This document shows, piece after piece, positions 28,327-37,241 of a stretch of DNA of 64,000 bases. How positions within the stretch are numbered: position 1 is the stretch's first letter; each line of letters starts with the position of its first letter. A program made the translations under genes and the position numbers. The notes under the pieces are model-generated. The model saw only the letters and a list, made by a program, of their open reading frames with translations, was not told the origin of the DNA and ran no database searches. Where the stretch lies: contig NZ_CP121666.1 of the NCBI RefSeq assembly GCF_029714325.1, forward strand, positions 1,550,001-1,614,000. Reading direction: 5' to 3'. The DNA comes from Bradyrhizobium sp. CB1717. GTDB lineage: Bacteria > Pseudomonadota > Alphaproteobacteria > Rhizobiales > Xanthobacteraceae.

Positions 28327-28417
28327 GTAGGGTGGGCAAAGCAACGCGTGCCCAGCATGCTGCTCGCGATCAGGGCGAGATGGTGGGCACGGCGCTGCGC
28401 GCCTTTGCCCACCCTAC
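28327..28417. repeat. Intergenic palindromic repeat, family B copy 3
   Basis: GTAGGGTGGGCAAAGC and GCCTTTGCCCACCCTAC ends. It fills the 109-base gap between the convergent PsiF-like and DUF2093 genes and ends five bases from the latter's stop. Confidence 0.9.
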
Positions 28418-28421
28418 GGGA

Positions 28422-28643
28422 TCACGCTTTCAGCGCGCCGGGAAAATGCCGCTGCAATACCGCGGCGGGCGTGGCGTAGGCTTCCTGCAGATCGACGCTC
28501 CAGTACTTCAATTCGTCGAGCGGGATCCGCGTGTCGGTGATGGCGCAGCGCACGAAGGTCCCCGGCGAGATCACGCGGAAATCGCCGTCGAGATATTGCA
28601 CCTGCGCTTCGCCATGGCCGGAAGAGCCGAACTTGTTCAGCAC
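28422..28643 (-). CDS. DUF2093 protein
   Basis: 73 residues from a GTG start with GGAGAC 11 bases upstream. The core (EAQVQYLDGDFRVISPGTFV, then CAITDTRIPLDELKYWSVD) is the DUF2093 pattern: a small beta-rich protein with one conserved cysteine, common in rhizobia and often placed near xseA, as here (1.7 kb). The frame is open a further 78 codons upstream without similarity. Function is unknown. Confidence 0.85.
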   Translation of the reverse strand: MLNKFGSSGHGEAQVQYLDGDFRVISPGTFVRCAITDTRIPLDELKYWSVDLQEAYATPAAVLQRHFPGALKA

Positions 28644-28810
28644 GGTCGAAAGTCTCCGTGGAAGGCCCGTAAGGGCACGATGTGTTGGACGGGATGTAGC
28701 ATAGATAGGGTGGCTTGTCCGCCCGTTAAACCCACCGGTTTGTGATGTTTTGCCGCCGTTTCCGCGTGATAGTGCTTGAGGCAGTGCGGCACCTCTTACC
28801 GCAGAGTCCG

Positions 28811-29641
28811 ATGCGCCTTCGACTGACCGCTCTGTTCCTGATGCTCCTGATACCGGCCGCACACGCGGCGTCGGCACCCGCGCCGCATCAGGTCGAGATT
28901 CCGCTCGCCTCGGGAATCCTGCATGCGCAGCTCTACAAGCCCGAGGGTGAGGGGCCGTTTCCGACCGTGATCGCGCTGCATGGCTGCGGCGGCCTCGGCG
29001 GCCATTCCGATCCCGTGCTGCCGCGCTATCGCGACTGGGCCGAGCGCCTGCTCAGGGACGGCAATGCCGTGCTGCTGCCGGACAGCTACGGCTCGCGCGA
29101 GCTTGGGCCGCAGTGTCGCGTCAAGGAGAGTCACGTCAAGGCGCGGCGCGAGCGTGTCGCCGACATCGCGGCCTCGCGCTCCTGGCTGATGAAGCAGGCC
29201 TGGGTCGCGCGCGACCGCATCAGCCTGATGGGCTGGGCCAACGGCGCCAGCGCGCTGCTCTGGGCCGTGCGCCCGCAGAGCACGTCGCGCGATCAGGGAC
29301 CCGATTTCCGCGCCGCGATCGCGTTCTATCCGGATTGCCGGATCTCGGCGGGTTTGGGCTGGAGCGCGCGCGTGCCGACGCTGCTGCTGATCGGCGGCAA
29401 TGACGACGTGTCGTCGCCGCCGGCCTGCCGCCAGATGGTGGACGGCGCGCATGGCCGCAGCGCGCTCGCGCGCATCGTGGTCTATCCCGGCGCCTATCAC
29501 GATTTCGACCGCGCCAACACGCCGCTGCACGCGGCCAGCGGCAGCAGCGACGCCGCCGCGCCCGAGCACGGCCATCTCGGCACGGATGCCGAGGCGCGCG
29601 CGGAGTCGCAGAAGGAAGTCGCACAATGGCTGGCGCGGTGA
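28811..29641 (+). CDS. Dienelactone-hydrolase-like protein lacking the catalytic Ser/Cys
   Basis: 276 residues, exported (signal peptide cleaved near HAAS, residue 20). The fold is the dienelactone hydrolase type of alpha/beta hydrolase: ALHGCGG near residue 57 (oxyanion loop), then the nucleophile elbow, Asp-198/Asp-199 in GGNDDVSSPP and His-230 in YHDFD. In the elbow the usual G-W-S-N-G reads G-W-A-N-G at 141-145, so Ala-143 replaces the nucleophile. The gene is otherwise intact with good codon use. It may be a non-catalytic binding protein, or use another residue. ATG 28811 begins the signal peptide. Confidence 0.8.
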   Translation: MRLRLTALFLMLLIPAAHAASAPAPHQVEIPLASGILHAQLYKPEGEGPFPTVIALHGCGGLGGHSDPVLPRYRDWAERLLRDGNAVLLPDSYGSRELGPQCRVKESHVKARRERVADIAASRSWLMKQAWVARDRISLMGWANGASALLWAVRPQSTSRDQGPDFRAAIAFYPDCRISAGLGWSARVPTLLLIGGNDDVSSPPACRQMVDGAHGRSALARIVVYPGAYHDFDRANTPLHAASGSSDAAAPEHGHLGTDAEARAESQKEVAQWLAR

Positions 29642-29659
29642 TGAAGGTTTCGTAGTGTC

Positions 29660-29744
29660 GTAGCCCGGATGGAGCGAAGCGAAATCCGGGAAGGTCGCAG
29701 TGATTGGCGCGACCCCGGATTACGCTGCGCTCCATCCGGGCTAC
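29660..29744. repeat. Intergenic palindromic repeat, family C copy 1
   Basis: GTAGCCCGGATGGAGCG at the left and CGCTCCATCCGGGCTAC at the right, with inner ATCCGGG/CCCGGAT arms. It starts 18 bases after the preceding stop. A second copy is at 42340-42426. Confidence 0.9.
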
Positions 29745-29917
29745 GGCTCCCAGCCAAGCGGGGCCGCCCGGGGAACAACATCACACGGACAGCCCCGCAT
29801 CGACCACCGCCCTGCACGGAAAATGGCCGACTGTGAATCTACGGATCGCGCATGGCCGCGGTTTCAGTACGTGGCCGTGCCATCATTCGACCACGATGTC
29901 GATTAAACGCATCTCAC

Positions 29918-30067
29918 ATGCGCAACCGCATCACGCTCTTCGCCTCCGCCCTGATCGTCTTCACCGTCGCGATCTTCCTGTACGAGGCCCACGCCGGCGC
30001 ACCCATGCTCGCGCCGGAACATTGCGGCTTCTGGACCACGATCGACGCGGGATTGTCCTGCCGCTGA
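29918..30067 (+). CDS. Small exported protein of unknown function
   Basis: 49 residues. Residues 1-25 form a signal peptide or membrane anchor (MRNRITLFASALIVFTVAIF). The mature part would be only about 23 residues with two cysteines (EHCGFWT and LSCR at the end). The ribosome site upstream is weak. The peptide looks like those annotated as hypothetical proteins in Bradyrhizobium, but I cannot verify this. Confidence 0.45.
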   Translation: MRNRITLFASALIVFTVAIFLYEAHAGAPMLAPEHCGFWTTIDAGLSCR

Positions 30068-30085
30068 AGCTTACCCTGCCAGTCC

Positions 30086-30215
30086 CGTCACCCTGAGGTG
30101 CTCGCCTCTTCGGCGAGCCTCGAAGGGCGACGGCCCGGCTGCATCCCGGCCGTACATCCTTCGAGGCTCACCTTGCGATGCGTTTGCATCGCAAGCCTCG
30201 CACCTCAGGATGACG
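30086..30215. repeat. Intergenic palindromic repeat, family E
   Basis: CGTCACCCTGAGGTGC at the left and GCACCTCAGGATGACG at the right, with nested hairpins (CTCGCC/GGCGAG, CTTCGAGG/CCTCGAAG and GCGATGC/GCATCGC). A family A copy follows only 30 bases later. Confidence 0.85.
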
Positions 30216-30245
30216 GAGCTGAGTGGGTTGCGCGCTGCTTCCGCA

Positions 30246-30329
30246 CGTCATTGCGAGCGCAGCGAAGCAATCCATCTATCCGCAGAGAGATTCTGGATTG
30301 CTTCGTCGCAAGGGCACCTCGCAATGACG
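30246..30329. repeat. Intergenic palindromic repeat, family A copy 2
   Basis: CGTCATTGCGAGCG and CTCGCAATGACG ends with GAAGCAATCC/GGATTGCTTCG inside. It ends 26 bases from the stop codon of xseA. Confidence 0.9.
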
Positions 30330-30355
30330 GGGATAGAGCGCTCGCTGGTCGCGCC

Positions 30356-31996
30356 TCAGAACAAGCTGCCCTGATCGACCGGTTTCGCCACGCGCTTCGG
30401 CGCGGGCTTTGTCTCCTGCGTGGCCGGCTTCGGTTGCGACGGCGCGCGCTTTGCCGCGGGCGTCGGCCGATCCGCATCCGCGGTCGCGCCGACACGGCCG
30501 TCCGCGAACTCGATCTCGACGCGTGCGCCGGGGCCGATCGCCTCGGCCGCATGCACGGGATGGCCGGCTTCATCGCGCACCAGGGCAAAGCCGCGCGCGA
30601 GTACGCTGCGGTAGGACAGGGCGGAGAGCAGCTTGCCGCTGTTCTCGACGCGGGCCTCCAGCCGCTGCAGCAGCGTGAGGAGCGCGCGGCCGGCGCGTTC
30701 GGCGAGGCGATGCGTGCGCTCGCGCTGGCGGGCAATCGCGTTGCGCTGCGCCTGCGCATTCGAAAGCTTTGAGGCGCGCAGGCGCACCTCCAGGCCTGCG
30801 AAGCGGTCGCGACGTTGCCGCAGCAGCGATCGCGCGGACAGGCCGAGCCGCTCGCCGCAGACGGTGAGGCGGTGATCGGCCTGCGAGATCTGGCCGTGCA
30901 GCACGCGCAGCGTCAGTTTTGAACTTGCTGCGGTAAACCTGCGGAAATGCGCATGCGTGTTGGCCTTGAGGCAGCGGGGCAGCGACGCGCCCGCCGAATC
31001 CAGCCGCTGCCGGGGGATGGCGAGCAGATCGCCGGCCGCCGGCAGCGCCCGCGCGGCAGCACGCAATTCGCTGCGGCGGCTCTCATGGGCGCGCTGCCAA
31101 TAGGCGCGGGTACGGCGGCCGAGATCGGCGACCTCGACGAACAATTCGCTGCGCACCGGCACGGCCATCTCGGCCGCCGCCGTCGGCGTCGGCGCGCGCT
31201 TGTCGGCGACGAAATCGATCAGCGTGATGTCGGTCTCGTGCCCCACCGCCGAGATCAGCGGGATCATGCTTTCGGCCGCCGCGCGCACCACGATCTCCTC
31301 GTTGAACGACCAGAGATCCTCCAGCGAGCCGCCGCCGCGCGCGACGATCAGCACGTCGGGCCGTGGAATCTTGCCCCCTTCAGGCAGCGCGTTGAAGCCG
31401 CGGATCGCGGCCGCGACCTGCTCGGCCGAGCCTTCGCCCTGCACCTTGACCGGCCACACCAGCACGTGGCGGGGGAAGCGATCCTCCAGCCGGTGCAGGA
31501 TGTCGCGGATCACCGCGCCGGTCGGCGAGGTCACGACGCCGATCACCTCAGGCAGCCAGGGCAGCAGCTGCTTGCGCGCTTCGTCGAACAGGCCCTCGGC
31601 GGCGAGCTTCTTCTTGCGCTCCTCCATCAGCGCCATCAGCGCGCCGATGCCGGCGGGCTCCAGCGCCTCGATCACGATCTGGTATTTCGAGGAGCCCGGA
31701 TAGGTCGTCAGCTTGCCGGTGGCGATCACCTCCAGCCCCTCCTGGGGCTTGAAGCGCATGCGGCCGTGCACGCCCTTCCAGATCACCGCCTCGATCTTGG
31801 CGCTCTCGTCCTTGAGCGCGAAATAGCAATGGCCGGAGGAATGGGCGCCACGGAAACCTGAGATCTCGCCGCGGACCCGGACATGGCCATAGGTGTCCTC
31901 GACGGTCCGCTTCAGGGACTGCGAGAGCTCGGAGACGGTGAATTCGGGTGCGTTGTGAAGTTGTTCCGCAGGCGGCATCGGCAAACGATTCGGCAT
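30356..31996 (-). CDS. xseA: Exodeoxyribonuclease VII large subunit
   Basis: 546 residues. Catalytic subunit of the single-strand-specific exonuclease used in mismatch repair and DNA clean-up. The N-terminal OB-fold ([21 protein letters not shown]) is followed by the nuclease domain with [14 protein letters not shown] near 160, the ARGGGS motif near 213 and [14 protein letters not shown] near 245, then a long coiled-coil region (about 290-470). It ends with a 50-residue Ala/Pro/Lys-rich tail beyond the usual end of the family. The small subunit XseB is not in this window. Confidence 0.95.
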   Translation of the reverse strand: MPNRLPMPPAEQLHNAPEFTVSELSQSLKRTVEDTYGHVRVRGEISGFRGAHSSGHCYFALKDESAKIEAVIWKGVHGRMRFKPQEGLEVIATGKLTTYPGSSKYQIVIEALEPAGIGALMALMEERKKKLAAEGLFDEARKQLLPWLPEVIGVVTSPTGAVIRDILHRLEDRFPRHVLVWPVKVQGEGSAEQVAAAIRGFNALPEGGKIPRPDVLIVARGGGSLEDLWSFNEEIVVRAAAESMIPLISAVGHETDITLIDFVADKRAPTPTAAAEMAVPVRSELFVEVADLGRRTRAYWQRAHESRRSELRAAARALPAAGDLLAIPRQRLDSAGASLPRCLKANTHAHFRRFTAASSKLTLRVLHGQISQADHRLTVCGERLGLSARSLLRQRRDRFAGLEVRLRASKLSNAQAQRNAIARQRERTHRLAERAGRALLTLLQRLEARVENSGKLLSALSYRSVLARGFALVRDEAGHPVHAAEAIGPGARVEIEFADGRVGATADADRPTPAAKRAPSQPKPATQETKPAPKRVAKPVDQGSLF

Positions 31997-32059
31997 TTTG
32001 GGGTCAGACCTGACGTTAAGGATTTTCGCGGCGCGGCGCCAATCTCGGGATTGATTGGA

Positions 32060-32086
32060 AGAGTACTCTGTATTATAGAGTTCTCT
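32060..32086 (+). promoter_or_regulatory. Candidate operator: two direct 10-base repeats
   Basis: AGAGTACTCT at 32060-32069 and AGAGTTCTCT at 32077-32086, 17 bases apart centre to centre, with TATTATA between and over the second repeat. They lie 30-56 bases before the hydrolase start. The operon encodes a winged-helix regulator that might bind here. Confidence 0.5.
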
Positions 32087-32115
32087 ATTGACGGTGAGTT
32101 CGGTGGGGGTTGGCC

Positions 32116-33126
32116 ATGGCGATGCAGTTGCTGCGAGGTGCTCTGAGCTTGCTGAAATGGGGTCTGTGCGCGGTCGGCGCCGTGGCGCTGCTGCTGACGG
32201 CCCTGATCGCGACGCCGCTGCAGCGGCCCGCCGAGATGCGCTCCGTCTCGGACTCGGTCAAGGGCATCGACTGGTCCACCCTTCCGTCGCTCGAGCGATT
32301 CCAGGCCCGCGACGGTACCTGGCTCGGCTTCCGCCATTACGCGCCGAAGGGGACGGCCACGGACCGCGCCGCCATCTTCATCCATGGCTCCTCGGCCTCG
32401 TCTGCTACCGTCAACCACGCGCTGACGGCGGCGCTCGCCGCGCGCGGCGTCGAGACCTGGGCCCTCGACATGCGCGGTCACGGCGCCTCGGGCACCCGCG
32501 GAGATATCGGCTATGTCGGCCAGCTCGAGGACGATCTGGTCGACTTCGTCGCGCATGTCCGCAAGAGCGCGCCCGATCTGCCGCTGACCCTGATCGGTCA
32601 TTCAGCCGGCGCCGGCTTCTCGCTGCGGGTGGCCGCGACGCCGATCATGCAGGACCTGTTCGTTCGCACCGTGCTGATCGCGCCCTATCTCGGCTACGAC
32701 GCGCCGACCAACAGGCCCAATTCCGGCGGCTGGGCCAATCCCGACATTCCACGCCTTCTCGGCCTCGCCGCGCTGCGCAAGCTCGGCATCGACTGCTGCT
32801 CGCAGTTGCCGGTGCTGGCATTCGCCGTGCCTGCGAATTCCGAGCGGATCCTGGTGCCGACCTATTCCGATCGCCTGATGCGCAATTTTGCGACGCGCGG
32901 CTATCGCCTCGATCTGCAGGGCGTGACGCATCCGATGACGATCTTCGGCGGCGCCGAGGACGAGATGATGATCTCGGGCAAATATGCGGAGGCCGTGCAG
33001 GCGGTGAAGCCGTCGGTGGACGTCAAGGTGATCGACGGCATCAACCACATGGGCATGGTCACCAACCCGAAGGCGGTTTCCGCGATCGCCGAGGACGTGG
33101 CAACTCGGGGGAGCGGGCAGTCATGA
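32116..33126 (+). CDS. Alpha/beta hydrolase with N-terminal membrane anchor
   Basis: 336 residues. A hydrophobic N-terminus (about residues 14-32) could anchor it in the inner membrane or act as a signal. The hydrolase domain is of the monoglyceride-lipase/serine-aminopeptidase type (Hydrolase_4): FIHGSSASS near residue 93 for the oxyanion hole, [10 protein letters not shown] near 162 with the nucleophilic Ser, an Asp in the FGGAEDEM segment and His in GINHMGM near the C-terminus. Substrate may be a lipid ester. ATG 32116 is preceded by GGTGGGGG. First gene of a three-gene operon; its stop overlaps the next start (ATGA). Confidence 0.85.
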   Translation: MAMQLLRGALSLLKWGLCAVGAVALLLTALIATPLQRPAEMRSVSDSVKGIDWSTLPSLERFQARDGTWLGFRHYAPKGTATDRAAIFIHGSSASSATVNHALTAALAARGVETWALDMRGHGASGTRGDIGYVGQLEDDLVDFVAHVRKSAPDLPLTLIGHSAGAGFSLRVAATPIMQDLFVRTVLIAPYLGYDAPTNRPNSGGWANPDIPRLLGLAALRKLGIDCCSQLPVLAFAVPANSERILVPTYSDRLMRNFATRGYRLDLQGVTHPMTIFGGAEDEMMISGKYAEAVQAVKPSVDVKVIDGINHMGMVTNPKAVSAIAEDVATRGSGQS

Positions 33127-33674
33127 TCGACAGCAAGCAGGCCACGGATGCACTGGCTGACATCGACGATACCGTCCGCCGCGTGCGGCAATCGCTAATC
33201 TACCGGCTCTCCGGTCTCATCATGTTGATGTGGGGCGTGCTCGTCTTCGTCGGCAACATCTCCGCCTGGCTCTGGCCGCGCTATGGACTTTATTTCTGGA
33301 TCGGCGTCTACGTCCTCGCGACCGCCGGGCTCTTCGCCATCAGCGCCTACAATTATGCGCAATCCCGCATCCGCACCTTCGATCGCCGCTATCTGCTGAC
33401 GTTCCTGTTCATCGTTGCGTTCGGCATCTTCTGCTGCGTGTTCGGCCAATTCACGCCGCGCCAGCAGACGACATTCTGGCCGGTCTACATCATGCTGTTC
33501 TACATGTTGGCGGGTGTGTGGTTCGGCACCGCCTTCATCGTGATCGGCGCCGCGATCATCGCGCTGACGCTGATCGGATATGTTTACATTCCCGGCATGC
33601 CGTTCCTGCTGTGGATGGCGGTCGTCAACGGCGGCGGATTGTTCGTCGGCGGCCTCTGGATGCGGCGGAGCTAG
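33123..33674 (+). CDS. Integral membrane protein of unknown function
   Basis: 183 residues. A short soluble N-terminus (about 25 residues) is followed by about six membrane helices covering residues 28-180, with many aromatic residues and a FDRRYLLTF segment between helices three and four. No family was recognised. Coupled by ATGA overlap to the hydrolase and separated by two bases from the regulator. A membrane protein translated together with a small winged-helix protein is a common arrangement, in which the membrane protein is probably the effector. Confidence 0.8.
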   Translation: MIDSKQATDALADIDDTVRRVRQSLIYRLSGLIMLMWGVLVFVGNISAWLWPRYGLYFWIGVYVLATAGLFAISAYNYAQSRIRTFDRRYLLTFLFIVAFGIFCCVFGQFTPRQQTTFWPVYIMLFYMLAGVWFGTAFIVIGAAIIALTLIGYVYIPGMPFLLWMAVVNGGGLFVGGLWMRRS

Positions 33675-33676
33675 AG

Positions 33677-33976
33677 ATGGCCGAGCTCGATGACATTATC
33701 CACCAGCCGCTGCGGCTGAAGATCATGGCCGCGCTCAACGCGCTGCCTGCGGAGGTCGGGCTGGAATTCGCCCGCCTGAAGAAGCTGACTGGCGCCACCG
33801 ACGGCAATCTCGGCGCCCATATCGAGACGCTCGCCAAGGCCGGCTACGTTTCGGTGGAGAAGGCCTTCGTCGGCAAGAAGCCGCAAACTACCGTCACCGC
33901 CACAGCAACCGGCCGCGGCGCCTTCGCGCGGCATGTTGCGACGTTGCAGGAGATCATTGCGGGGAAGCAGGCCTGA
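33677..33976 (+). CDS. Winged-helix transcriptional regulator (HTH_27/MarR-like)
   Basis: 99 residues, essentially one winged-helix domain: IIHQPLRLKIMAAL first helix, LEFARLKKLTGATDGNLGAHIETLAKAGYV recognition helices, and a wing around VGKKPQTTVTATATG. This is the pattern of the small ArsR/MarR-related family that represses its own operon. The AGAG-N2-CTCT repeats in front of the first gene are possible sites. GAGATG start with TAGAG upstream, two bases after the membrane protein stop. Confidence 0.88.
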   Translation: MAELDDIIHQPLRLKIMAALNALPAEVGLEFARLKKLTGATDGNLGAHIETLAKAGYVSVEKAFVGKKPQTTVTATATGRGAFARHVATLQEIIAGKQA

Positions 33977-34000
33977 TCGTCCGAAGCTGGCACGAACTCT

Positions 34001-34060
34001 TACCCTCCCCCTCCAGGGGAGGGTAAGACCAGCGGCGCTTCGCTGCCCCCGGAATGACGG
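34001..34060. repeat. Hairpin and partial family F/D repeat after the regulator gene
   Basis: TACCCTCCCC / GGGGAGGGTA form a perfect 10-base stem with a CTCCA loop at 34001-34025. GGCGCTTCGCTGCCCCCGGAATGACGG follows and resembles the right end of family F. It may end the three-gene operon. Confidence 0.6.
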
Positions 34061-34143
34061 GGGTGATCGGCTCAGCCCCCTTGAGACCCGTCGCGATTCG
34101 TGCGACCTCCGGCCCCAGCAAACCCCTCATTTCTGAGCCTTCG

Positions 34144-35427
34144 ATGCACATTCTCCTGCTCGGTTCCGGCGGCCGCGAACATGCCCTGGCGTGGAAGATC
34201 GCGGCCTCCCCCCTGGTGACCAAATTCTGGTGCGCGCCCGGCAATGCCGGCATCGCGCGCGAGGCTGAGTGCGTGGCGCTCGACGTCGCCGACCATGCGG
34301 CCGTGATCGACTTCTGCAAGACGAATGCGGTCGAGCTCGTGGTGGTCGGCCCGGAAACGCCGCTGGCCGCCGGCATCGTCGATGACCTCACTGCTGCCGG
34401 CATCAAGGCATTCGGGCCAAGCAAGATCCCCGCCCAGCTCGAAAGCTCCAAGGGGTTCACCAAGGCGCTGTGCACCGAATTCGGCATTCCGACCGGCGCC
34501 TACAAGCGCTTCACCAATGCCAAGGATGCGAGCGCCTATGTCCAGAGCCAGGGCGCGCCGATCGTCGTGAAGGCCGACGGCCTGGCCGCCGGCAAGGGCG
34601 TTGTCGTCGCCAAGACCGTGCGCGAGGCGGAGGACGCCATCGCCATGATGTTCGAGGGCGCCTTCGGCGAGGCCGGCACTGAAGTCGTGATCGAGGAATT
34701 TCTGCCGGGCCGCGAGATCAGCTTCTTCGCGCTGTGCGACGGCGAGACGGCGATCCCGCTGGCGTCCGCGCAGGACCACAAGCGCGTGTTCGACCACGAC
34801 GTCGGCCCGAACACCGGCGGCATGGGTGCCTATTCGCCGACGCCGCTGGTGACACCCGCGATCCACGACGCGATCATGGCCAGGATCATCCTGCCGACGG
34901 TCGCCGGCATGAAGCAGCGCGGCACGCCGTTCCGCGGCATCCTCTACGCCGGGATCATGCTGACGACGCAGGGCCCAAAGCTGTTCGAGTTCAACGTGCG
35001 TTTCGGCGACCCCGAGTGCCAGGTGCTGATGCTGCGCATGATGTCGGACATCGTGCCGGCGTTCATCGCCGCCTGCGACGGGGAGTTGAAGCATTTCGAC
35101 CTGCGCTGGCATCCGGAATCCGCGCTCACCGTGGTGATGGCGGCGAAGGGCTATCCCGGCGACTATCAAAAAGGGACTCGCATCGAGGGGCTCGATGACG
35201 CCGCCAGGGTCGATACCGTCGAGATCTTCCACGCCGGCACCGTGGCCAAGGACGGCGCGATCCTCGCCAATGGTGGCCGCGTGCTGAATGTCTGCGCGCT
35301 GGGCAAGACCGTGACCGAGGCGCAGGCGCGCGCCTACCAGGCCGTCGACCGCATCAACTGGCCGGACGGCTTCTGCCGCCGCGACATCGGCTGGCAGGCG
35401 GTGGAGGCGGAGAAGGCGAGGGGTTAG
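34144..35427 (+). CDS. purD: Phosphoribosylamine-glycine ligase
   Basis: 427 residues, standard length. It joins glycine to phosphoribosylamine in purine synthesis (GAR synthetase). The N-terminal [12 protein letters not shown] motif, [14 protein letters not shown] of the ATP-grasp domain near residue 143, [12 protein letters not shown] near 222, and [11 protein letters not shown] near 283 are intact. The frame extends 30 codons upstream into repeat DNA; ATG 34144 begins the conserved start [10 protein letters not shown]. It stands alone. Confidence 0.97.
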   Translation: MHILLLGSGGREHALAWKIAASPLVTKFWCAPGNAGIAREAECVALDVADHAAVIDFCKTNAVELVVVGPETPLAAGIVDDLTAAGIKAFGPSKIPAQLESSKGFTKALCTEFGIPTGAYKRFTNAKDASAYVQSQGAPIVVKADGLAAGKGVVVAKTVREAEDAIAMMFEGAFGEAGTEVVIEEFLPGREISFFALCDGETAIPLASAQDHKRVFDHDVGPNTGGMGAYSPTPLVTPAIHDAIMARIILPTVAGMKQRGTPFRGILYAGIMLTTQGPKLFEFNVRFGDPECQVLMLRMMSDIVPAFIAACDGELKHFDLRWHPESALTVVMAAKGYPGDYQKGTRIEGLDDAARVDTVEIFHAGTVAKDGAILANGGRVLNVCALGKTVTEAQARAYQAVDRINWPDGFCRRDIGWQAVEAEKARG

Positions 35428-35445
35428 CTCGTCACTGGAATTAGC

Positions 35446-35495
35446 TCGTCATTCCGGACGGCGCGCGCAACGCGCCGATCCGGAATCTCGACATT
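35446..35495. repeat. Partial palindromic repeat, family F
   Basis: GCTCGTCATTCCGGACGGCG, then CGCGCCGATCCGGAATCTCGA. Left half and inner palindrome are present, the right end is not. It lies just after purD. Confidence 0.65.
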
Positions 35496-35651
35496 TGCGC
35501 CACCGCGCCGCCACATCGACATTCCAGAAATACGTAGTCGGCTGTTGGGGTTAGCCATCCGGCCGATGACGCCGTGCTACTGTGCATGGGGTTGTTTTCG
35601 ACATTTTTTTGTCGGGGGGCCCCGGCAACGACCAGACAAGGATGCAGAAAG

Positions 35652-36554
35652 ATGTCCGATCTCGCCGACCTCTATCCCGGCTTCGCCTCCGAGTGGATCA
35701 ACACCTCCTTCGGCCGCATCTTCGCCCGCGTCGGCGGCGAGGGCCCGCCGCTGCTGCTGCTGCACGGCTTCTCCGAGACGCATGTGATGTGGCACCGCGT
35801 GGCGCCCGAGCTTGCCGACAGGTTCACGCTGATCATCGCCGACCTCCCGGGCTACGGCTGGTCCGACATGCCCGCGAGCGATGCGCTGCACATGCCCTAC
35901 AGCAAGCGCGCGATGGCCAAGGCCATGGTCGAGGCGATGGAGCAGCTCGGCCACGTGCACTTCGCGCTCGCCGGCCACGACCGCGGCGGCCGCGTCTCCT
36001 ATCGGTTGGCGCTCGACCATCCCGGCCGGCTGTCGAAGCTGGCGGTGCTCGATATCCTGCCGACCTATAATTACTGGGAACGGATGAACCGCGCCTATGC
36101 GCTGAAGATCTATCACTGGACCTTCCTCGCCCAGCCCGCGCCGCTGCCGGAGACGCTGATATCGAGCAATGGCGAGTTCTTCCTGCGCTTCAAGATGGCG
36201 AGCCAGACCAAATCAAAGACGCTCGATGCGATCGACGAGCGCGCGCTCGAGCACTACATCGCCCCGTTCCGCGATCCCGCCCGCGTGCACGCGATGTGCG
36301 AGGACTACCGCGCCGGCGCCTATTTCGACTACGACCTCGACAAGGCCGATTTCGAGGCCGGCAAGAAGATCACGGTGCCGATGCTGGCGCTGTGGGGCAA
36401 TGCCGGCGTGGCCCAGGCCGCAGCGACCCCGCTCGACACGTGGAAGCAATGGGCCACGAACGTGGACGGCATGCCGGTGGATTCGGGGCACTTCCTCACC
36501 GAGGAGAACCCCGATGTGACCGCGAAGGCGCTGCGGGAGTTTTTCTCGGCTTGA
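35652..36554 (+). CDS. Haloacetate-dehalogenase-like alpha/beta hydrolase
   Basis: 300 residues, cytoplasmic. [13 protein letters not shown] near residue 37 gives the oxyanion hole, and the nucleophile elbow GHDRGGR has Asp-110 in place of Ser, as in haloalkane and fluoroacetate dehalogenases. [19 protein letters not shown] after it is very close to the fluoroacetate dehalogenase pattern. The general base would be His-280 in GHFLTEE. Such enzymes cleave carbon-halogen bonds of haloacetates, though epoxide hydrolases also use Asp. ATG 35652 is selected for GATGCAGAAAG spacing and conserved start; 26 further upstream codons are rich in Cys/Phe and unlikely. Monocistronic. Confidence 0.82.
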   Translation: MSDLADLYPGFASEWINTSFGRIFARVGGEGPPLLLLHGFSETHVMWHRVAPELADRFTLIIADLPGYGWSDMPASDALHMPYSKRAMAKAMVEAMEQLGHVHFALAGHDRGGRVSYRLALDHPGRLSKLAVLDILPTYNYWERMNRAYALKIYHWTFLAQPAPLPETLISSNGEFFLRFKMASQTKSKTLDAIDERALEHYIAPFRDPARVHAMCEDYRAGAYFDYDLDKADFEAGKKITVPMLALWGNAGVAQAAATPLDTWKQWATNVDGMPVDSGHFLTEENPDVTAKALREFFSA

Positions 36555-36561
36555 TCCACCT

Positions 36562-36648
36562 CGTCATTGCGAGGAGCCCTTGCGACGAAGCAATCCAGGC
36601 TGTCTCCGCGGAAAGACGCTGGATTACTTCGCTACGCTCGCAATGACG
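36562..36648. repeat. Intergenic palindromic repeat, family A copy 3
   Basis: CGTCATTGCGAGGAG and GCTCGCAATGACG ends with GAAGCAATCC inside; eight bases after the hydrolase stop and 16 before the tadA stop. Confidence 0.9.
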
Positions 36649-36664
36649 GGGAGGGTGCAGGGGC

Positions 36665-37123
36665 CTACCTTCGCTCCCGAAAAAACTCCCTGAGCAGCCG
36701 CGCCGCCTCGCTCTCGCCGACGCCGGAATAGACGTCCGGCGCGTGGTGGCAGGTGGGCGAGGCAAAGAAGCGCACGCCTGACTCGACCGCGCCGCCCTTG
36801 GGGTCGGCCGCGCCGTAATAGAGCCGGCGGACCCTTGCAAAGGAGATCGCGCCCGCACACATGGTGCAGGGCTCCAGCGTCACGTAGAGGTCGCAGTCGA
36901 CCAGGCGCTCGCTGCCGATCTTTTTCGCCGCCTCGCGCAGCGCCACGATCTCGGCATGGGCGGTGGGGTCATGGTCGGTCAGCGTCCGGTTCGCCGCGGT
37001 GGCGATGACCTCGGAATTGCGGACCACCACGCATCCGATCGGAACTTCGCCCGCTTTTCCGGCATTTTCGGCCGTCAGAAGCGCCAAATCCATGAAAGAG
37101 GGGGCTTTCAAGCCTCGTATCAT
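36665..37123 (-). CDS. tadA: tRNA-specific adenosine deaminase
   Basis: 152 residues. It converts A34 to inosine in tRNA-Arg(ACG). The zinc/catalytic motifs are intact: HAEIVAL (His and catalytic Glu) near residue 66 and PCTMCAGAI near 96. An ATG at 37123 is used; a shorter form from ATG 37093 also keeps the whole domain. The frame is open far upstream only because it opposes the low-complexity start of the pseudouridine synthase gene. Divergent from that gene with about 118 bases between starts, so the two RNA-modification genes share a promoter region. Confidence 0.93.
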   Translation of the reverse strand: MIRGLKAPSFMDLALLTAENAGKAGEVPIGCVVVRNSEVIATAANRTLTDHDPTAHAEIVALREAAKKIGSERLVDCDLYVTLEPCTMCAGAISFARVRRLYYGAADPKGGAVESGVRFFASPTCHHAPDVYSGVGESEAARLLREFFRERR

Positions 37124-37241
37124 CGCCAGAAACCTGCTAGTAGCTCCGCCTTCAGCAAGAGTGAATACCGGTTTTGCCTGAGCATGCGGCTCGGAACGAG
37201 CGCGCATAATGCCCTCGCGCCACCCCTGAGTGAGATTATTC

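Noticed and set aside
29700..29906. Short plus-strand frame after the family C repeat
   Set aside because: Starts inside the repeat and lacks a ribosome site or coding bias.
30098..30772. Plus-strand frame through the repeats after the small exported protein
   Set aside because: It is made of repeats E and A and the antisense of xseA.
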